Positions 17,635 to 27,900 are shown, counted from the first letter of the stretch. The stretch is 64,000 bases of DNA from Verrucomicrobiota bacterium (GCA_018970725.1 JAGWVU010000028.1:1-64000), one strand, 5' to 3'. A program made the numbers and translations. The notes: generated from the sequence alone by a model not told the origin.

Positions 17635-19209
17635 ATGATCGAGAATGAACTCGCGGAATCGTTATCGCTCCAGCCGGAATCCATCCTGACGGCCGCCCCC
17701 GCGCTCCTCGCCCCCTTGTTCCCCTTGGCCGCCGCGCTGCTCCCCGGCTTCTCACAGGGCGGGAAGCGGACCGTCCTGATGGTTCGGGCCTCGCTTCTTT
17801 CCCTGGCGGCGGCGCTTTCCGCCTCCGTGCTGGTGATGCTGCGTGGGGAAAGCCACCTTGCCTGTTTTCAAGTGGATGCCCTTACCGCGGTGATGCTGCC
17901 GCTGGTCTGTTTTCTTGCCGCGGTGGTGACCCGTTACAGCGGTCCCTACCTTGCGGGCGACCCCGGCCAGAACCGTTTCACGAAGTGGCTCGGACTGACA
18001 TTTTGCTCGGTCCTGACGCTGATTTTGGCCGGGAACCTCCTCCTTTTTGCGCTGGCCTGGGCAGCCACCAGCCTATCCCTCCACCGGCTCCTGACATTCT
18101 ACCGGGACCGCCCGGCCGCCCGGCTGGCCGCGAACAAGAAATTCCTCTCCAGCCGGCTGGGGGACCTCTGCCTGGCGGCCAGCTTGGTACCGGCCTGGCA
18201 GAGCTTCGGCACCTGGGACTTCCGCGAAATGTTCGCGGCGTCCGCCGGGAGCGGGGTGAGTCCGACCATGCTCGCCTTTCTCCTCGTCTTCGCGGCCCTC
18301 CTCAAATCCGCCCAATTCCCCTTTCACACCTGGCTCCCGGATACCATGGAAACGCCGACACCGGTCTCCGCGCTGATGCATGCGGGGATCATCAACGCCG
18401 GCGGCTTTCTGGTGCTCCGGCTCAGTCCGCTGCTCGTGCAGGTCCCCGTCGTGATGGACGTGCTGGCCATCACCGGGGCGTTCACCGCCCTCTTCGCCTC
18501 CCTGGTGATGCTGCCGCAGACGAGTGTGAAGCGTTCCCTGGCGTATTCGACGATCGCCCAAATGGGATTCATGATGCTGGAATGTGGGCTCGGGGCGTTC
18601 GCTTTGGCCGCGCTCCACATCGTGGCCCACTCGCTTTACAAGGCGCACGCCTTTCTCTCCTCGGGAAGCGTCGTGGCCGCGCAGAAAACGGCGTGGAAGC
18701 CGACGGAACGCCGGGGCGGATTTCCGATCATCCTCCCCGCGATTCTGGCCGCCGCCAGCCTCACCTGGGCCGCGGCCGCGTGGTTCCGGCCGCATCCGCC
18801 GTCCGACCCCGGCGTGTGGCTGCTCGGTTCCATTTTTGTGATGGGGCTGGCGTCCTTCCTGCGAAACGTCTGGTCCGCCAGCCGTGACCCGGTCCTCATC
18901 GCGCACGGACTGCTTGCCGGGGGGGCGGCGGCCGTGGCCTGCTTCGGTGCCCATGCCTTGTTCGAGCGGATGCTCGCCGGCGTCCTGCCGGACCATGCAC
19001 CACAGCGTTCCCCGTTTGAAATTCTGGTTCTGGCCGGGATCGCGGTCTTGTTCCTCACGGTGATGGCGTTGCAGGCGCGACTCGCTTCCGGAACGGGGAA
19101 CCGCCATCTGCGCGCCCTCCATGTGCACCTCGCCAATGGCTTTTACTTGGGCGAGCAGGCCAACCGCTGGACCGCGCGAATCTTTAGAACCCGAGCCCGC
19201 CCCCTCTGA
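17635..19209 (+). CDS. dabB: DabB: proton-conducting membrane subunit of inorganic carbon transporter
   Basis: This integral membrane protein of the NuoL/MrpA proton-conducting family has many helices. Family motifs include the Lys/His-bearing AALLKSAQFPFHTWLPDTME, TPVSALMHAGIINAGGF and HIVAHSLYKAHAFLSSGSVV. DabB couples the proton gradient to CO2 hydration and bicarbonate trapping by DabA. It is followed after four bases by dabA. ATG 17635 gives 524 residues; GTG 17626 in the same frame is an alternative with three more. A stand-alone NuoL-like gene directly before DUF2309 is diagnostic of the DAB pair, rather than of complex I. Confidence 0.88.
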   Translation: MIENELAESLSLQPESILTAAPALLAPLFPLAAALLPGFSQGGKRTVLMVRASLLSLAAALSASVLVMLRGESHLACFQVDALTAVMLPLVCFLAAVVTRYSGPYLAGDPGQNRFTKWLGLTFCSVLTLILAGNLLLFALAWAATSLSLHRLLTFYRDRPAARLAANKKFLSSRLGDLCLAASLVPAWQSFGTWDFREMFAASAGSGVSPTMLAFLLVFAALLKSAQFPFHTWLPDTMETPTPVSALMHAGIINAGGFLVLRLSPLLVQVPVVMDVLAITGAFTALFASLVMLPQTSVKRSLAYSTIAQMGFMMLECGLGAFALAALHIVAHSLYKAHAFLSSGSVVAAQKTAWKPTERRGGFPIILPAILAAASLTWAAAAWFRPHPPSDPGVWLLGSIFVMGLASFLRNVWSASRDPVLIAHGLLAGGAAAVACFGAHALFERMLAGVLPDHAPQRSPFEILVLAGIAVLFLTVMALQARLASGTGNRHLRALHVHLANGFYLGEQANRWTARIFRTRARPL

Positions 19210-19213
19210 AATC

Positions 19214-21754
19214 ATGAACCGTCCCCCGACATCCCGGACCAGCGCTCCCGACGTCCTCTCCGCCCCACCGGCCCGCGGCAAGACCCGTTGGCGGACCGCC
19301 ACCGCGGCCAAGGCGGCCCGGGAAGCCTGTCTCCGGGTGGCCCCGCTCTGGCCCTTGAAGAATTTCGTGGCGGCAAATCCCTGCCTCGGGTTGACCGCGG
19401 AAACGTTTCTTTCCGCTGCCGAGCGGCTCGGGCGGGTGGCCCCGGGCGGGTTGCGGATGGACCCGGCGTTCTACCGGGAGAAAATCCGCTGCGGGGAGAT
19501 CACCGGGCGGGATTTGGAGGCGGCTTGGCGACGGGCCACGCGCCTGCCGGGCATCGATCCCCGCGTTTGGGAGGACCTGCGCCCGGAGCGTCTCCGTTCC
19601 GCCCTGATCCGGAACGAGCCCGGAACGGACTTGCCCCGGGAAATCCTGACCCTTGCCGAAACCTTCGATCTCCGCCATGGCACCGCCTGGCACGCCAACC
19701 TCCGGGAAGCCGCCGCGGACTTCTGCGCCGCGTATTTCGACGAGGGCCAAAGTCTCTGGCGGATGCCGTGGCAGGGTGAATCCCTCTTCACCGCGTGGAA
19801 GGAGTGGAGTTCGATCGATCGAAAGTTGGAAATCGCAGGACTGAAACGCTTCCGGACCCGGGTCCGCGTCTTGCCGGATGATCCGGCGGCCGCGATCGCG
19901 GTCTGTCTTCACGCCCTGCGGGTTGAACCGGAGGCGGCGGCGGATTATCTCCACCGCCTGCTGCTCTCGATCCGCGGTTGGGCAGGGCACGGGCAATATC
20001 TGGCGCGGGAAGCCTCGATGCGGGGCGAAGAGGACACCCGGCTTTTGGAGCTTCTGGCCATCCGGGTGGGTCAAGAGGCCGCCCTGCTCGAACTGGCGGC
20101 GGCACCGGATCTGCTGGAGTTCCGCCGTCTCCAAAGGGTCCGCCCGGACGGGTTGTCCCGGGCCACCGCGATCAGCCATCTTGGCCAACTGGCCCTGGAG
20201 CACGCCTGGGAACGGCGGATCCTCCGTGCGATCGCCGCCGGCGGCTCGGTCAAGCCCTCGCCCGGAGCGTCGCGCCCTGAGGTCCAGGCCGTCTTCTGCA
20301 TCGATGTCCGCTCGGAAATCTTCCGCCGGGCGCTGGAAGCGACGTCTCCGGGGATCGAGACCCGTGGTTTCGCCGGCTTCTTCGGCCTTCCGATCGAATA
20401 CCGTCCCATGAACCGGGACCAAGGAGGCGCCCGCTGCCCGGTCCTCCTGCAGCCCCAAGCGGTGGTCCACGAGTGCCATCGGGACCCTTCCGAACACGCG
20501 GCCCTCCAGCGCAGGGCGGGCCTCGCGGATGTGCTGGCCCACGGCTGGAAGATGTTCAAGCAGTCCGCGGTCTCATGTTTCTCCTTCGTGGAAACCGCCG
20601 GGCTGCTGTTCGGGGCCGCGCTGTTGCGGGATGGACTGCTCCCCTTCGGCCGCCCGGGAAAAGGGGCGTTCCGGGACCGCGGCGCCTCGCTTGATTGGGG
20701 CGGAGGAATTCCCCGCGAGACCCGCCCGGCCACGGCCTTCGGCATGCTGAAAAACATGGGCATGACGGACCGCTTCGGCCGTCTCGTCCTGCTTTGCGGC
20801 CATGGGAGCGAAACCAGGAACAACCCTTACGCCGCCGGTCTCGATTGCGGTGCCTGCGGCGGTCATCCGGGCGATGTCAATGCGCGGGTCGGTGCCGGGC
20901 TGCTCAACGACCCGGAGGTTCGCGCCGCCCTGAGCCGGGAACATGGGATCGCAATCCCCGAAGACACCTGGTTCCTCGCCGGTCTGCACAACACGACGAC
21001 GGACGATGTCACCCTCTTTGACCTTCCGGACCTGCCCGCCTCCCATGCCGCCGAAGTCGCGGCGTTGCGCCGGCATCTCGCCCGGGCGGGTGCCACGGCC
21101 CGTCGGGAACGGTCTGAACTCCTCGGCCTGAGCGCCGCCGATCCCGCGCTCGACTCCCGCATCCGCTCGCGGGCCGCCGACTGGTCCCAGGTCCGCCCGG
21201 AATGGGGTCTGGCGGGCAATGCGGCCTTCATTGCCGCCCCCCGGGCGCGCACGGTCGGGGCCAACCTCGGCGGCCGCGTCTTCCTGCACGACTACGAGGC
21301 GCAGCGGGACCCGGACAACTCGATCCTCGAATTGATCATGACCGCGCCGATGGTGGTGGCGAACTGGATCAACCTGCAGTATTACGGATCCACGGTGAAC
21401 AACACCGTCTTCGGCAGCGGGAACAAGGTCTTGCACAATGTCGTCGGCCATCTGGGGGTCTGTCTCGGCAACGGCGGCGACCTCGAGACCGGCTTGCCCC
21501 TGCAGTCGGTCCACGACGGCACCCGGTTCATCCACGAGCCGCTCCGCCTGCACGTCTTCCTCGAGGCCCCGACCGGGAGGATCGACGCCGTGCTCGCCAA
21601 GCATGCGGCGGTCCGGGAACTGGTCGAGAACGGTTGGCTCCTGCTCTTTGCCACCGACGCGGCAGGCCGGGTCTGCCGGTATCTGGGCCACGGCGTTTGG
21701 GAGGAGAGGCGGGAACCCGGTTCCGCGGAATCGGCTGCAGGCCGCGACGAGTGA
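19214..21754 (+). CDS. dabA: DabA: zinc-binding inorganic carbon hydration subunit (DUF2309)
   Basis: The 846-residue protein is a divergent beta-carbonic-anhydrase-like subunit. The zinc-site residues expected for DabA are visible: Cys362 and Asp364 in VFCIDVRSE, His530 in LCGHGSETRNN, and Cys545 in LDCGACGGHPGD. The N-terminal PLWPLKNFVAANP and C-terminal APMVVANWINLQYYGSTV are also typical. With DabB it forms a membrane-associated pump that converts CO2 to bicarbonate irreversibly. ATG 19214 is chosen because the longer frame to 19121 overlaps dabB. The presence of DAB in a probable heterotroph suggests anaplerotic CO2 supply at low inorganic carbon. Confidence 0.92.
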   Translation: MNRPPTSRTSAPDVLSAPPARGKTRWRTATAAKAAREACLRVAPLWPLKNFVAANPCLGLTAETFLSAAERLGRVAPGGLRMDPAFYREKIRCGEITGRDLEAAWRRATRLPGIDPRVWEDLRPERLRSALIRNEPGTDLPREILTLAETFDLRHGTAWHANLREAAADFCAAYFDEGQSLWRMPWQGESLFTAWKEWSSIDRKLEIAGLKRFRTRVRVLPDDPAAAIAVCLHALRVEPEAAADYLHRLLLSIRGWAGHGQYLAREASMRGEEDTRLLELLAIRVGQEAALLELAAAPDLLEFRRLQRVRPDGLSRATAISHLGQLALEHAWERRILRAIAAGGSVKPSPGASRPEVQAVFCIDVRSEIFRRALEATSPGIETRGFAGFFGLPIEYRPMNRDQGGARCPVLLQPQAVVHECHRDPSEHAALQRRAGLADVLAHGWKMFKQSAVSCFSFVETAGLLFGAALLRDGLLPFGRPGKGAFRDRGASLDWGGGIPRETRPATAFGMLKNMGMTDRFGRLVLLCGHGSETRNNPYAAGLDCGACGGHPGDVNARVGAGLLNDPEVRAALSREHGIAIPEDTWFLAGLHNTTTDDVTLFDLPDLPASHAAEVAALRRHLARAGATARRERSELLGLSAADPALDSRIRSRAADWSQVRPEWGLAGNAAFIAAPRARTVGANLGGRVFLHDYEAQRDPDNSILELIMTAPMVVANWINLQYYGSTVNNTVFGSGNKVLHNVVGHLGVCLGNGGDLETGLPLQSVHDGTRFIHEPLRLHVFLEAPTGRIDAVLAKHAAVRELVENGWLLLFATDAAGRVCRYLGHGVWEERREPGSAESAAGRDE

Positions 21755-21801
21755 ACTTGCCTTCGTGGCCGCCGGTGCTATGGGACGGCAGTCCTTTGAT
21801 C

Positions 21802-22755
21802 ATGGCTCCCCTCCCCCAACGCGCCTTGCCGGCCTTTTTCACCGCGCTCCTCACGCTGCTCCTGCCGACCTCCTGCCAGACCGTGAGCATCGCCCCACGC
21901 CCCGGCAAACCTCTGGCACCGGGGCAATTTGAGTGGGAGCCGAGGTTGAGCCCTTCGGGTCCGGTCCTCATGGTGGTGAGCCTGGACGACCAAACCGCTT
22001 ACGTTTACCGGAATGGCATCCAGATCGGGCGGAGTCGCGTCAACGTGGAGGGAACGGTATCGACGGGAGTGTTCAGCATCCCGCCGGGGCGGACCTCCTC
22101 CGCTTCCGCCGGCTCTTGGACGGGCATGACGCTGGTGGGAGCCCCGGGGAAAGGAGTGGCGCCACGGCTCCCCCAAGCCTTCAACCAACTTCTCGACGAG
22201 GCCATGGGCCTCGGGGCCACCGTCGTCATCACCCGGCGGAACACGCCCCCCGTGCCCTCGGACAAACCCACCTCCGTGCTCCTTGCCAGCGACGTCCGCC
22301 TCCGTCCGGAAGACGTGGCCGGGGAGGGCGACTTCTGGGACCCGTCATCGAGCGAGGACGGCCCGGTGGCCATTCTGCTGAGCGTGGCGGACCGGATGCT
22401 CTATGTTTATCGGAGCGGAACGCTTATCGGCAAGACCCGGGTGAACATTCTGCCCGGAGTGGACAGTGGCGCGCGAAGTGCCGTATTCATCCTCTTGGAG
22501 GGCGAACTGCCGGAAGAGAGCGAGGTCCTGCCCGGCGTCAAACAGAGGCCTTGGGCGGTGCTCAATCTGGATGGACCGGGAAACCTCACGGATCCCGTGG
22601 CGGAACTGCGCAAGCGTCTCCGCATCCCGAAAGCCTTCGGGACGAAGGTTTACCCGCTTCTCCAACCGGGTGCCCTCCTCATCGTCACCCGCCAATCGGT
22701 GGCCCCGGCGGACCGCATGGGAGCGGATTTCGCGATCTTCGGACCCGGTCTCTGA
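21802..22755 (+). CDS. YkuD-like lipoprotein without catalytic motif
   Basis: The 317-residue protein has a lipoprotein signal (LLTLLLPTSC). Two similar segments follow: residues about 55-150 (VVSLDDQTAYVYRNGIQIG, STGVFSIPPG) and about 190-300 (LSVADRMLYVYRSGTLIG). Both match the N-terminal strand-rich half of an L,D-transpeptidase domain. The catalytic HGT...SHGC stretch of active enzymes is absent in both. It is probably a cell-wall-associated, non-catalytic relative. It starts 47 bases after dabA in the same direction, though a functional link is not evident. Confidence 0.6.
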   Translation: MAPLPQRALPAFFTALLTLLLPTSCQTVSIAPRPGKPLAPGQFEWEPRLSPSGPVLMVVSLDDQTAYVYRNGIQIGRSRVNVEGTVSTGVFSIPPGRTSSASAGSWTGMTLVGAPGKGVAPRLPQAFNQLLDEAMGLGATVVITRRNTPPVPSDKPTSVLLASDVRLRPEDVAGEGDFWDPSSSEDGPVAILLSVADRMLYVYRSGTLIGKTRVNILPGVDSGARSAVFILLEGELPEESEVLPGVKQRPWAVLNLDGPGNLTDPVAELRKRLRIPKAFGTKVYPLLQPGALLIVTRQSVAPADRMGADFAIFGPGL

Positions 22756-22779
22756 TCCCGCTCAACGGAGCCCTTGCCC

Positions 22780-23472
22780 TCAGCCTTTCACAAACACAAA
22801 GAAATGCTGCAGGGGCAGGAAATCACGGGTCTCTTTCCAGGTTAATCCGACCGCGGCCATTTCCCGCTTCACCTGCCACTGCGTCATTTTATGCAGCGGT
22901 TTGATGGCGACTCCGGGATCTTCCCCCCGATACTCCAACTGGATCAGCCGCCCGCCGGGTTTCAGCGCCCTGACAATCGATTCCATCATCTCCCTGGGAT
23001 GGGAAAATTCATGATAGGCATCGACCATGAGCACGACGTCGAGGCTGTTTTCGGGCAGCTTGGTGTCCTCGATGGTGCCTTTGTGAGGAATCACGTTCCC
23101 CAGCTTCGCCGCCGTGGCGCGGACCTGGATGAAGTTGAGCATTTCGTCCTGGATATCGACGGCATAAACCTTGCCACCGGTCACCAGTTTCGCGAGTCGC
23201 AAGCTGAAATAGCCGCTCCCGGCGCCGATGTCCGCCACCACATCCGCCGGCTTGATCTCCATGTTGCGAACCACCTCATCGGGCAACTCTTCCCCGTCGC
23301 GCTCCGGGCGCTCCAGCCAAGTGATCGCCTGATGCCCCACCACATGGGAAATCTCCCGGCCCATATACACCTTTCCGGTGCCTCCCGGGCCGGGGGTTTT
23401 GGCGGTGTAGACCGCTTCTTGGGCGGGCAGGACGCAAAGAAGGATCCAGGTGAGAAGACTTACGAGGCGCAT
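22780..23472 (-). CDS. Exported class I SAM-dependent methyltransferase
   Basis: The 230-residue protein has a signal peptide (MRLVSLLTWILLCVLPAQ). A Rossmann-fold methyltransferase core follows with motif I VVADIGAGSGYFSLRLA and the acidic residue in VYAVDIQDEM. The ATG at 23472 is preferred because GGGAGG lies six bases upstream; ATG 23478 also fits the frame. Exported SAM-dependent methyltransferases are odd, because SAM is cytoplasmic, yet this type (with GREISHVVGHQ) recurs in PVC bacteria. It lies downstream of the DinB-like gene on the same strand, with a 64-base gap, and may be the tail of that operon. Confidence 0.75.
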   Translation of the reverse strand: MRLVSLLTWILLCVLPAQEAVYTAKTPGPGGTGKVYMGREISHVVGHQAITWLERPERDGEELPDEVVRNMEIKPADVVADIGAGSGYFSLRLAKLVTGGKVYAVDIQDEMLNFIQVRATAAKLGNVIPHKGTIEDTKLPENSLDVVLMVDAYHEFSHPREMMESIVRALKPGGRLIQLEYRGEDPGVAIKPLHKMTQWQVKREMAAVGLTWKETRDFLPLQHFFVFVKG

Positions 23473-23536
23473 CGTCATCCTCCCATTGAAGCAGATGCGC
23501 CCACCTCCTCAACCACGGATTCTCCCCGGTCCGCGG

Positions 23537-24085
23537 TCAACCTCCGGGATCCGACATCCGGCGGACCACTTCTTCCGCCTGCCAAAGGTGGATCTGGAGG
23601 TGCAGGGCGAACATGGCATGCCAGTCGTGGGCATCCAGCCTCCCGAAGACCGGGTGCTCCTTGCGTCGCGTGCCTCGCAGCTGCGGCAGCGCGGCCACGA
23701 CTTCCAAATGGCGCTCCACCGACTCCCGGAACGCCCCCAACTGCTCCGGGCCGGGGTCTTCCGATGGCAGGACGCCGCGCTTGGGATCGATGGCCCCCTC
23801 GCCACCCGGCTCCTCCCCGAGCGAGAGGGCGCGGACGATGGCGGTGATGCTGCGATTGACGATCACCTGGTGCTCCAAAATCTGGAAGAGGGACCAGGAG
23901 CGCATCTCCTCGTCGATTCCGGTCATGGGGGGAACGCGGACCCGACGCCGGGCCTCCTCTTGACCCACGCCGGCGTAGAGGCCGCGGTATTCGAGGAGGA
24001 AGCGCCGGATTTGACGCGAAGCACTCTCCCGCGAGGTGAGGACCATCCGGGTGCGGATCAGCGGCCGGAGCAGGAGGTTCTTCAT
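23537..24085 (-). CDS. DinB-like four-helix-bundle protein
   Basis: The 182-residue protein has the pattern of the DinB/YfiT superfamily: a helix with ILEHQVIVN, a long middle helix, and a C-terminal HDWHAMFALHLQIHLWQ that supplies His ligands for a divalent metal. Members are metal-dependent thiol transferases or have unknown function. The ATG at 24085 overlaps the upstream stop as ATGA, so it is translationally coupled to the DUF2007 gene; an in-frame ATG at 24127 would intrude further into that gene. It is a late gene of the WXG100/EccC-like operon, possibly only a passenger. Confidence 0.65.
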   Translation of the reverse strand: MKNLLLRPLIRTRMVLTSRESASRQIRRFLLEYRGLYAGVGQEEARRRVRVPPMTGIDEEMRSWSLFQILEHQVIVNRSITAIVRALSLGEEPGGEGAIDPKRGVLPSEDPGPEQLGAFRESVERHLEVVAALPQLRGTRRKEHPVFGRLDAHDWHAMFALHLQIHLWQAEEVVRRMSDPGG

Positions 24086-24408
24086 TCCTCGGAGAGCCCG
24101 GGGCGCAGCGCGCCACAATTCCAACATGAACCGAAATTGGCCGGGACCGCTTCCTCACAACCGGTGCAGTTCCAATCCCGTTCCTCCGTGGAAGGCGCGT
24201 TCAGGAGGTCGTCGAGGATTTCGCGGGCGCGTTCCTCATCGTGATCGTGGAGCACACAGAGGGCCGGGGAGAAAAAGATCGATTTGCGGCTCGCGAGCGA
24301 GGTGCTCCCGAATTCGCCACGGATGAAACAGGGAATCCCGGCCTCCTCGAGGACCGACCGGAAAAAGCCGACGCGGGTCGGATCACGATGCACGAAAACC
24401 TCTTTCAT
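24082..24408 (-). CDS. DUF2007 protein with C-terminal zinc ribbon
   Basis: The 108-residue protein starts with a DUF2007-like fold (MKEVFVHRDPTRVGFFRSVL, GIPCFIRGE), a small ferredoxin-like domain often called a putative signal-transducing protein. The tail has paired Cys motifs, CTGCE and CWNCG, forming a zinc ribbon. The gene is nine bases after the YbjN-like gene and overlaps the DinB-like gene by ATGA. It is probably cytoplasmic. Its partner or role is unknown. Confidence 0.7.
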   Translation of the reverse strand: MKEVFVHRDPTRVGFFRSVLEEAGIPCFIRGEFGSTSLASRKSIFFSPALCVLHDHDEERAREILDDLLNAPSTEERDWNCTGCEEAVPANFGSCWNCGALRPGLSEE

Positions 24409-24417
24409 GGGCTCTCC

Positions 24418-24909
24418 TCACCAATCATCGCCCTCGGACAATTCCTCTTCCATGTCATCCGCCGTCTCCGCCACCGCCTGGATGACCGTGACGAGGGAAT
24501 CGACATCGGTGTCGGCCGCGATCTGGGCGGAAAAGACGGCCGCGAAGTCGTCACCCATTTTGCGCATTTGCCAGGCCCCGATCTTGGTCTGGCCGTTCTG
24601 TTCCAGAAGGAGATGGCCCACCTTGGCACTGAAGGGTTCGGGAGATTTGAAGGCGATGGACCAGACCTCGCGGATTTCCAGATCCCCCAGCCCGGACGTT
24701 TTGGAGAGGATCCAAATCAACTGGCTCCTTCCATCGGAAACTTCGTTGTGGAGCCGGAAGTCACCCTCCGGATCCACGGTGAATTTGAGACCGGCCTGAT
24801 CCAGCAGAACCCCGACCCGGGGATCACCCGCCGACTTTTTGCCAACCTGCGCTTGGCCGGAAATCATCAATCCGCAAATGACCGATCCAGTGAGAAGTAT
24901 TGTTTTCAT
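24418..24909 (-). CDS. Exported YbjN-like (secretion-chaperone fold) protein
   Basis: The 163-residue protein from ATG 24909 has a signal peptide (MKTILLTGSVICGLMISGQA). The mature part, with FTVDPEGDFRL, QLIWILS, DLEIREVWSIA and an acidic tail EEELSEGDD, resembles the YbjN/type III secretion chaperone fold. The start overlaps the ATPase stop as ATGA; the frame is open to 24933 but coupling and the signal peptide favour 24909. A chaperone-like fold next to a secretion ATPase is suggestive. The family call is moderate because YbjN similarity is low and eye-judged. Confidence 0.5.
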   Translation of the reverse strand: MKTILLTGSVICGLMISGQAQVGKKSAGDPRVGVLLDQAGLKFTVDPEGDFRLHNEVSDGRSQLIWILSKTSGLGDLEIREVWSIAFKSPEPFSAKVGHLLLEQNGQTKIGAWQMRKMGDDFAAVFSAQIAADTDVDSLVTVIQAVAETADDMEEELSEGDDW

Positions 24910-27900
24910 ATCGCCTGCAAATCCGCAAACCACGCCGCGTCGGGCAACGCATAGGGACGAAAGATTTCCCCGGTGCCTTCCTGCTCATGATGCAACAGGG
25001 CGCGGTGTCTGCCAAGCGAGACCGCTTTGGGAGAATCGATCAAGGCAGCGGAATCGTCGGCGCTCATTTGGAAGACGACGCGCATCCCCACCTCCGCCAA
25101 AGCCTTGCGGGGCAATGAACGCTTCAAGTTGCCTCCGGTATCGCAATGCATCACCAGATGCACCCCGACGGCGGCCCCTTCCTCCAACAACGTGAGCAGA
25201 TCCCGGGAGGGTCTGGCGGCTTCTTCCGTCCCGGAGGAAAAGCTGAATTCCTCCCCGGGTCGCAGCTTTTTGAACTGCTGCAGGCCGAGAATGAAAACAA
25301 AGAGCGGCGGAAAATCGGTTCCCCGCTCCCTCTCACTCCGTTTGCGGACCTCGGCCGCCCAGGCCGCGAAGCTGGGTTCGATCTCCGCCGCCCCGATCCG
25401 GACCGCCGTGCCCGCCGAACCCGCTATGGCTTGATCGAGCCACCAGCGCTCCCGGGATTCCGGAGAGAAAGCATCCAGCACCACGGAACGAAGACCGGCT
25501 CCGGCCCCTTGGGCACCCAGCGTCACCAGCCCGATCAAGGTGAAAGCGAGCACGGCTTCGTCCTGTGGCCCCACCAGCAGCAGGTGACTGCCACTCCGCT
25601 GCCGGAAAAGCGCGGTCACCGGCCCCCGGACCGCGTTGGGCGCTCCCAAAAACAGATGGATTCCACCGGGCAACGGACCGGGTCGGGCCAGGAGGTGCCG
25701 CAACGGCTCGTTCTCCCGGACCTCGGCCGCCGTGTTCCCCTCGAACACGAAGGGCGCGGAACCGCCATAACCTTCCACATCAGCCCGCGCCCGCAGGAAG
25801 GCCAACCAGACGTCCCGGACCTCATCCGGCAACCAGACCACTTGAAACGGACTGTTCCCCTCGGACGCACCGGTTTGGTCGTTGTAAATGCCCTCGCCCG
25901 GGCGCCCCAACAGCCGGGCCGCCGGATTGCCCTCGTCCAAAATGAGGTAGGAATCCGCCTCGTTGCATTGCAAGGCGATCCGCACCGCCATTTGCCCCAG
26001 GGTCGGCCGAGCCAGAGTGAAGGCCCCTCCCAAGGTTTGCGAGCCGAGCAGGACGTGCATCCCGAACGCGCGCCCCTGCCGGACGATGCGGTCGAGCAAA
26101 AGCGCGGCAGTTTGCGCCACCCGGTCGTCCTCGGTGAAGAACTCCTGGAATTCATCGATCACCAAGAGGCAGCGAGGCATCGGCTCCCCACTGCCCATTC
26201 TCGAATATCCGGCCAGATCCTGGACGCCCTTTTCCCGGAACACATCTCCCCGGCGACGCAATTCGTCATCCAACCGCTGCAGCACGCTGAGGCCGAACTC
26301 GCGGTCGCTCTCGATCGCCACCACGCGGGCGTGGGGCAGCCGATGCCGGGCGTAAGCTTGGAACTCCACTCCTTTCTTGAAGTCGATCAGATAAAACTCG
26401 ACCCGGCGCGGATCCGCCCACAAGGCGAGGTTGGTGATGATCACATGAAAGAGCGTGGACTTCCCCGAACCGGTCTTGCCCGCGATCAAGGCGTGCTGCC
26501 GGGTCCCCTTGCCCAGCACCAACTCCTGGAGCCTGCCCGCTCCCGTCCGGCCGATGGGCACCCGCAACTCGTGGATCGTGTCCAGGCTCCAGAAAGCTGT
26601 TTCCGGAGGCGCGATCTGGGCAAAGGGCACTTCCACCCGGTTGCTCTCGAGGCTGGCCTTGCCGACCCGGTCCAGAAAAGCCGCGGCCGTTTCCCCCGTG
26701 GGCGGGCGATCGAAGCGGAAAGCGACGCCCTCCGGCTGGCCAAGCAGGACCGGGACGTCGCCACGAAAACTCAAGGAGACGGCGTGGGGCCACGGATCCA
26801 ACCCGTCCAGGCCGGGGGGCAGCGGCTTGGCGGCATCCCGGTGGAGCAAGAGGTGGACCCCGCAACGCGGTCCCGTCAGGGCGATGGAACCGAGCCGTTG
26901 CAGGGCGGCCGTGGAGAACCCGTTGGGAAAATCCGCAATGACCACGAAACGATAGGCCTCCGGAAGGCTGCCGGGATGCGCATTGTAATCCGCGATGGTG
27001 GCAAATTCGTCGCGCAGATCCATCCGGATGACTTTTTCCATGTGCTCGCCCAGCTCGGCGAGCCGCTTTTCAATCTGCTCCGGCTGCGTCCAAACCCTGC
27101 CGTTGATCAGAGCCTCCCCGGAGTCGGACAATCGCATCAGGCTGGAAAAGGATTCCCCCAGCGCCAACGGGTCGATCAAAGTGAAGACGACCCGGCCCGG
27201 AGGCTGACTGGCGAGCAGCCGGTAAACCGCCAGATTCAGCGCCGCCAGCGCCCCGGCCCGGCCCGCCCGGTCGGCCTCGATCACGAGGGAGGCCTGGTCC
27301 GGAATCCGCAAACAAGCCGGGGCCTCGAAGGATTGGCGGGAAATCAAAAACGCATCCCCCTGCGGCCAAACCCCGGCCAACCCGTCCCACCGCCCCTCGA
27401 GCCCCCCGAGGGGAATGGCCAAGGTTCCTTCTTCCGGAGGCCGCCATTGCGCCAGCCCCCGCTCCTGCCGGATCCCGTTCCACCCGGCCGCAAGCTCATT
27501 CACCGCCTCCAGATCTGCAAGGAGCGAAGGCAGTTCCGCCTGCCAACTCCGGACCAAGGCTTCCCAATCCTGCTCGAAGACGGCTTGAAAGTTCCGCAAC
27601 CGCGTTTCGAGGTCGGTCGCAATCGCCTCCTCCCGCCCACGGGCTTCCTCGTGCAACCGCTTCAGGCTTTCCTCATGAGAATGCGCCAACCGCGCCGCTT
27701 TGAGGCCCCCGAGACGCTCGTGCCGCTCCAAGGATCCGCGGCGGCGTTGCTCCAAATCCAACGGCGCCGTCGCCCGCAAACGGTCCGCCTCTTCCATCAG
27801 GCATCGGAAATTCTGCTGCAACCCGGCAAGATCCTGCCGGTGCCGGTCCGCGATCCGCGCAAACTCCGCCTCCTCCTCCCGCTCGATCTCACGGGCGGCC

